Shown one piece after another: positions 22,269 to 24,652 of a DNA stretch of 24,652 nt. A model generated the notes under the pieces. The model did not search any database and had not been told where the DNA came from. It worked only from the letters and a program-made list of their open reading frames with translations. The position numbers were made by a program, and so were the translations under genes. How positions within the stretch are numbered: position 1 is the stretch's first letter; every line of letters starts with the position of its first letter. The stretch is from Planctomycetaceae bacterium (lineage in GTDB: Bacteria > Planctomycetota > Phycisphaerae > Phycisphaerales > SM1A02): contig NSIA01000097.1 in NCBI GenBank assembly GCA_002737585.1, positions 1 through 24,652 of the forward strand, written 5' to 3'.

Positions 22269-23357
22269 ATGCAAGAATCCGCCCCATCGACGGTCATTCA
22301 TACCCCGGCCGATGCAAAGGCAGCCACCGAGCGATTGCGTACGGCGGTGCATTCGGTCATCGTTGGTCAAGACCGGGTGATTGATGAAGTCATGATCGCG
22401 CTCGCCTGTGGCGGACATGCGCTGATCGAGGGTGTTCCTGGCCTTGCTAAAACGTTGTTGGTTTCAACACTGGCTCGGAGCATGTCCCTTGGATTCTCGC
22501 GCATTCAGTTCACGCCGGACTTGATGCCAAGCGACATGACCGGCACCGAGGTCATTGAAGAAGATCGATCAACCGGAACGCGACGCCTGCGATTTGTTCC
22601 TGGGCCAATATTTTCCAATGTCATTCTGGCTGATGAAATTAACCGCACGCCACCCAAGACCCAGAGTGCGCTCTTGGAGTCAATGCAAGAGCGACAAGTA
22701 ACGGTTGGCGGGGTGAACCACCCACTGCCCGATCCGTTCTTTGTGCTGGCGACGCAAAATCCTATTGAACAAGAAGGCACCTATCCACTGCCCGAAGCGC
22801 AGCTCGATCGATTCATGCTGCAGATTCTGATTGGATATCCAACAGCGGACGAGGAGGCGGAGATCGTGCGGCGCACTACCGGCGCTGCACCCAAGCCAAC
22901 CGAGCGCGTGCTCAGTGGCGAAGATGTGCGTGCCATTCAAGCATTGGTACGCGAAGTCCCAGTTGCAGATCACGTGGTGCGGTATGCGCTTCGATTAGTT
23001 CGCGCTACTCGACAGGCGCAAGATGCCACTTCATCAAACGCAGTGGTGGGTGGACAAAAATTGCGGATCATGGACTATGTCAGTTGGGGCGCAGGGCCCC
23101 GGGCCAGCCAATTCTTGGTGCTGGCCGCAAAAGCCCGCGCGCTACTTGCGGGCGCACCCACCGCGACGCCTGATGATGTGCGTGCGGTTGCGAAGCCAAT
23201 TCTTCGGCACCGGCTGCAATTGAATTTCAATGCACAAGCGGATCGCATCGGGCCAGATCAGGTGATTGATGAATTGCTGCGGGAGATTCGCGTGGAAGAC
23301 ACCGGCGCAGCCGGCGCCAAGGAACTAGAACGCCTCGTGAAGCCCGCGGGCGCCTGA
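22269..23357 (+). CDS. MoxR-family AAA+ ATPase
   Basis: From the ATG at 22269 the product has 362 residues; the frame is open upstream, but that part overlaps mutM. Walker A is GVPGLAKT (55-62), and Walker B is NVILADEINR (117-126). The MoxR-typical blocks RIQFTPDLMPSD (78-89), LLESMQER and ATQNPIEQEGTYPLPEAQLDRF follow. MoxR ATPases act as chaperones that help metal-cofactor insertion or assembly of complexes, usually with a vWA-domain partner. The DUF58 and BatA-like genes that follow supply that partner. The gap to DUF58 is 10 bp, so this is an operon. Confidence 0.95.
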   Translation: MQESAPSTVIHTPADAKAATERLRTAVHSVIVGQDRVIDEVMIALACGGHALIEGVPGLAKTLLVSTLARSMSLGFSRIQFTPDLMPSDMTGTEVIEEDRSTGTRRLRFVPGPIFSNVILADEINRTPPKTQSALLESMQERQVTVGGVNHPLPDPFFVLATQNPIEQEGTYPLPEAQLDRFMLQILIGYPTADEEAEIVRRTTGAAPKPTERVLSGEDVRAIQALVREVPVADHVVRYALRLVRATRQAQDATSSNAVVGGQKLRIMDYVSWGAGPRASQFLVLAAKARALLAGAPTATPDDVRAVAKPILRHRLQLNFNAQADRIGPDQVIDELLREIRVEDTGAAGAKELERLVKPAGA

Positions 23358-23367
23358 ACGGAGTTCC

Positions 23368-24318
23368 GTGCGCGCAGAGCAGTACTTGGCACCAGAGACA
23401 CTTGCCCAATTGGGACCATTCGAGCTGCGCGCGAAGCGCATCGCGGAGGGTGTCATGAGCGGAATGCATCGTTCGCCATACCAGGGCCTTGCCGTGGAGT
23501 TTGCGGAACACCGGCAGTACGTTGCTGGCGACCCCGTGCGTCACATTGATTGGAAGGTGTTTGGGCGCAGCGATAAGTTGTATCTCAAGCGATTTCAACA
23601 AGAAACCAACCTTGATATCCACATCATGGTGGATGCCTCTGCAAGCATGCGCTTCGGAACGCTTGGCAGCAAAGACGGATGGGGCGGCACACAGACTGGC
23701 AAACAATCAAACTGGACAAAGTTTGATCATGCCACGGCGGCCGCCGCTGCGATGGCGTTTCTTGGTCTTGCGCAGCGCGACCGCGTCTCTACGGAAATGT
23801 TTGGGCCAACCCTGATTGCCGCAACGCGTTGCTCCAATTCACAAGGTCACTGGCGCGCTATTGTGCAATGCTTAGCAACCCACGCTGTTGATGGTCGTGC
23901 CGACCTGCCACGCGCGGTTGATGAATTGCTCTCTCGAGGAACACATCGATCACTAGTAGTGATTGTCAGTGATTTTCTCATGCCGAAGCAACAGGTCAAA
24001 GATGCACTTGCTCGGTTGCGTCATCGTGGGCATGATGTCATCTTGGTTCGCGTTCTCGACAGAGCAGAGTTGCGATTTGATCTTGATGAGAACGCGCCCT
24101 TTGAAGGTCTTGAGGGCGAGGCGACGCTAGAAGTAGACACACGCAGTATCCGCCAGGCATATTTAGATGTACTGGCAGAGGATGAGCGCGAATTGGAAAG
24201 GCTTGCGCGTGGCTTTGGATTTGACATGATTCGCCTAGATACCCATGAGTCCGTCGGACCCGCATTGGCTGCGTTGTTGGCGCGTCGCGAAACGTTTTTA
24301 CGTGGGGGCGGGCGTTGA
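23368..24318 (+). CDS. DUF58 / vWA-like domain protein, MoxR partner
   Basis: The 316-residue product begins at a GTG, with GGAG a few bases upstream. The DUF58 signature is clear: GMHRSPYQGLAVEFAEHRQY, then YVAGDPVRHIDWKVFGRSDKL at residues 51-71. A vWA-type metal site DASAS (Asp89, Ser91, Ser93) lies in IHIMVDASASMRFG. There is no membrane segment, so this is a soluble member. DUF58 proteins are nearly always encoded with MoxR and are thought to be its adaptor; the client is unknown. The stop overlaps the next start (TTGA), so translation is coupled. Confidence 0.93.
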   Translation: MRAEQYLAPETLAQLGPFELRAKRIAEGVMSGMHRSPYQGLAVEFAEHRQYVAGDPVRHIDWKVFGRSDKLYLKRFQQETNLDIHIMVDASASMRFGTLGSKDGWGGTQTGKQSNWTKFDHATAAAAAMAFLGLAQRDRVSTEMFGPTLIAATRCSNSQGHWRAIVQCLATHAVDGRADLPRAVDELLSRGTHRSLVVIVSDFLMPKQQVKDALARLRHRGHDVILVRVLDRAELRFDLDENAPFEGLEGEATLEVDTRSIRQAYLDVLAEDERELERLARGFGFDMIRLDTHESVGPALAALLARRETFLRGGGR

Positions 24319-24652
24319 GTCTGCTGACCTTTGCATCACCAGGATTGGCTATCGCGGCTGGTGTCGCCACGGTTGTTCCTGTGGCAATCCACTTGTTAAT
24401 GCGAAGAAGGCGCAAGCCAGTTGAGTGGGCCGCTATGGACTTGTTGCGCGAAGCACTGCGCCGTGTTGAGCGCAAACGGCGCGTAGAACGTTGGCTGCTT
24501 CTTGCGGTCCGTTGCCTCTTGGTGATTTGTGCCGGCCTAGCGATAGCCGCACCGTTTATTGGATCGACCATTGCAACTACACGTATTGTTCGAACACTCA
24601 TAGTGATTATTGATGATTCAGCCGCTGCAAACGAGCGTATTGGAAGCGGCAC
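24315..24652 (+). CDS. BatA-like membrane protein, N-terminal part (runs off right edge)
   Basis: A frame from a TTG at 24315, overlapping the DUF58 stop, stays open for 112 codons to the window end. It begins SLLTFASPGLAIAAGV, followed by a first hydrophobic segment (about 5-28), a basic linker (RRRRKPVEW), a helical stretch rich in Arg and Glu, and a second hydrophobic segment (about 62-82). It then starts a vWA-like strand (LIVIIDDSAA). This is the layout of BatA/BatB N-terminal regions in aerotolerance-type operons. In these proteins the membrane-anchored vWA domain faces the periplasm or cytoplasm and works with MoxR and DUF58. The visible metal motif is DDSAA rather than the canonical DxSxS, so metal binding may be lost. 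The TTG start is supported by the 4-bp overlap. Confidence 0.8.
   Translation, partial: MSLLTFASPGLAIAAGVATVVPVAIHLLMRRRRKPVEWAAMDLLREALRRVERKRRVERWLLLAVRCLLVICAGLAIAAPFIGSTIATTRIVRTLIVIIDDSAAANERIGSG

Noticed and set aside
23227..23706. Minus-strand open frame of 159 codons across the MoxR/DUF58 junction
   Set aside because: It is antisense to the conserved DUF58 signature and the DASAS motif and shows no domain of its own.

Overview
The window reads as a chromosomal segment of a moderately GC-rich Gram-negative bacterium. Planctomycetota, perhaps Phycisphaerae, is my best guess. The grounds are many GTG/TTG starts with few clear Shine-Dalgarno sites, a secreted SGNH acetylesterase, a secreted azurin-type copper protein with a helical extension, and a MoxR/DUF58/BatA-type operon. 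No ribosomal RNA or protein marker is present, so this is an inference. Genes are tightly packed on both strands. I see no tRNA, rRNA, insertion sequence, prophage or CRISPR array.

Left part (1-8850): a rearranged ebo-type cluster. On the minus strand lie a 3-dehydroquinate-synthase-like cyclase (EboD), a 104-residue helical protein, a TatD-like metal hydrolase (EboB) and a 14-helix MFS exporter. Further along the same strand are a class I glutamine amidotransferase, a TlpA-like thioredoxin and the first 162 codons of EboE, which leaves the window at base 1. A two-gene plus-strand unit (secreted sialate O-acetylesterase-like enzyme plus a small membrane protein) splits the cluster. Three perfectly phased 10-bp direct repeats sit about 70 bp upstream of eboD. 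In cyanobacteria the ebo genes are needed to move a secondary metabolite (the scytonemin monomer) to the periplasm. Here the natural reading is synthesis, modification or export of an unknown small molecule, with the MFS protein as a candidate exporter. The UbiA prenyltransferase (EboC) and EboF are not in view and may lie beyond the left edge.

Middle part (8900-16800): envelope and housekeeping functions. These are an HtrA/DegP-type protease with a Met-Pro repeat linker, a SpoU/TrmH RNA methyltransferase, a copper protein translationally coupled to a membrane-anchored glycosyltransferase, lipoyl synthase, a PilZ-domain protein, an M16 zinc protease and RecO.

Right part (16797-24652): a histidine phosphotransfer protein and a receiver-GGDEF diguanylate cyclase form a probable phosphorelay/c-di-GMP pair, with the PilZ protein 2-3 kb away. 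Next come a ribonuclease Z-type metallo-beta-lactamase protein, the replication initiator DnaA, and a 344-bp convergent intergenic region. That region has three palindromes, an AT-rich stretch and degenerate DnaA-box-like sites, and is a candidate origin. After it come MutM (with a TTG start fixed by its N-terminal proline nucleophile) and, divergently, a MoxR-DUF58-BatA-like operon cut by the right edge.

The most noteworthy points are the split ebo cluster with its built-in exporter and phased operator-like repeats, and the recurrence of the repeat half-site GTTCATGAC as an 18-bp palindrome beside dnaA.
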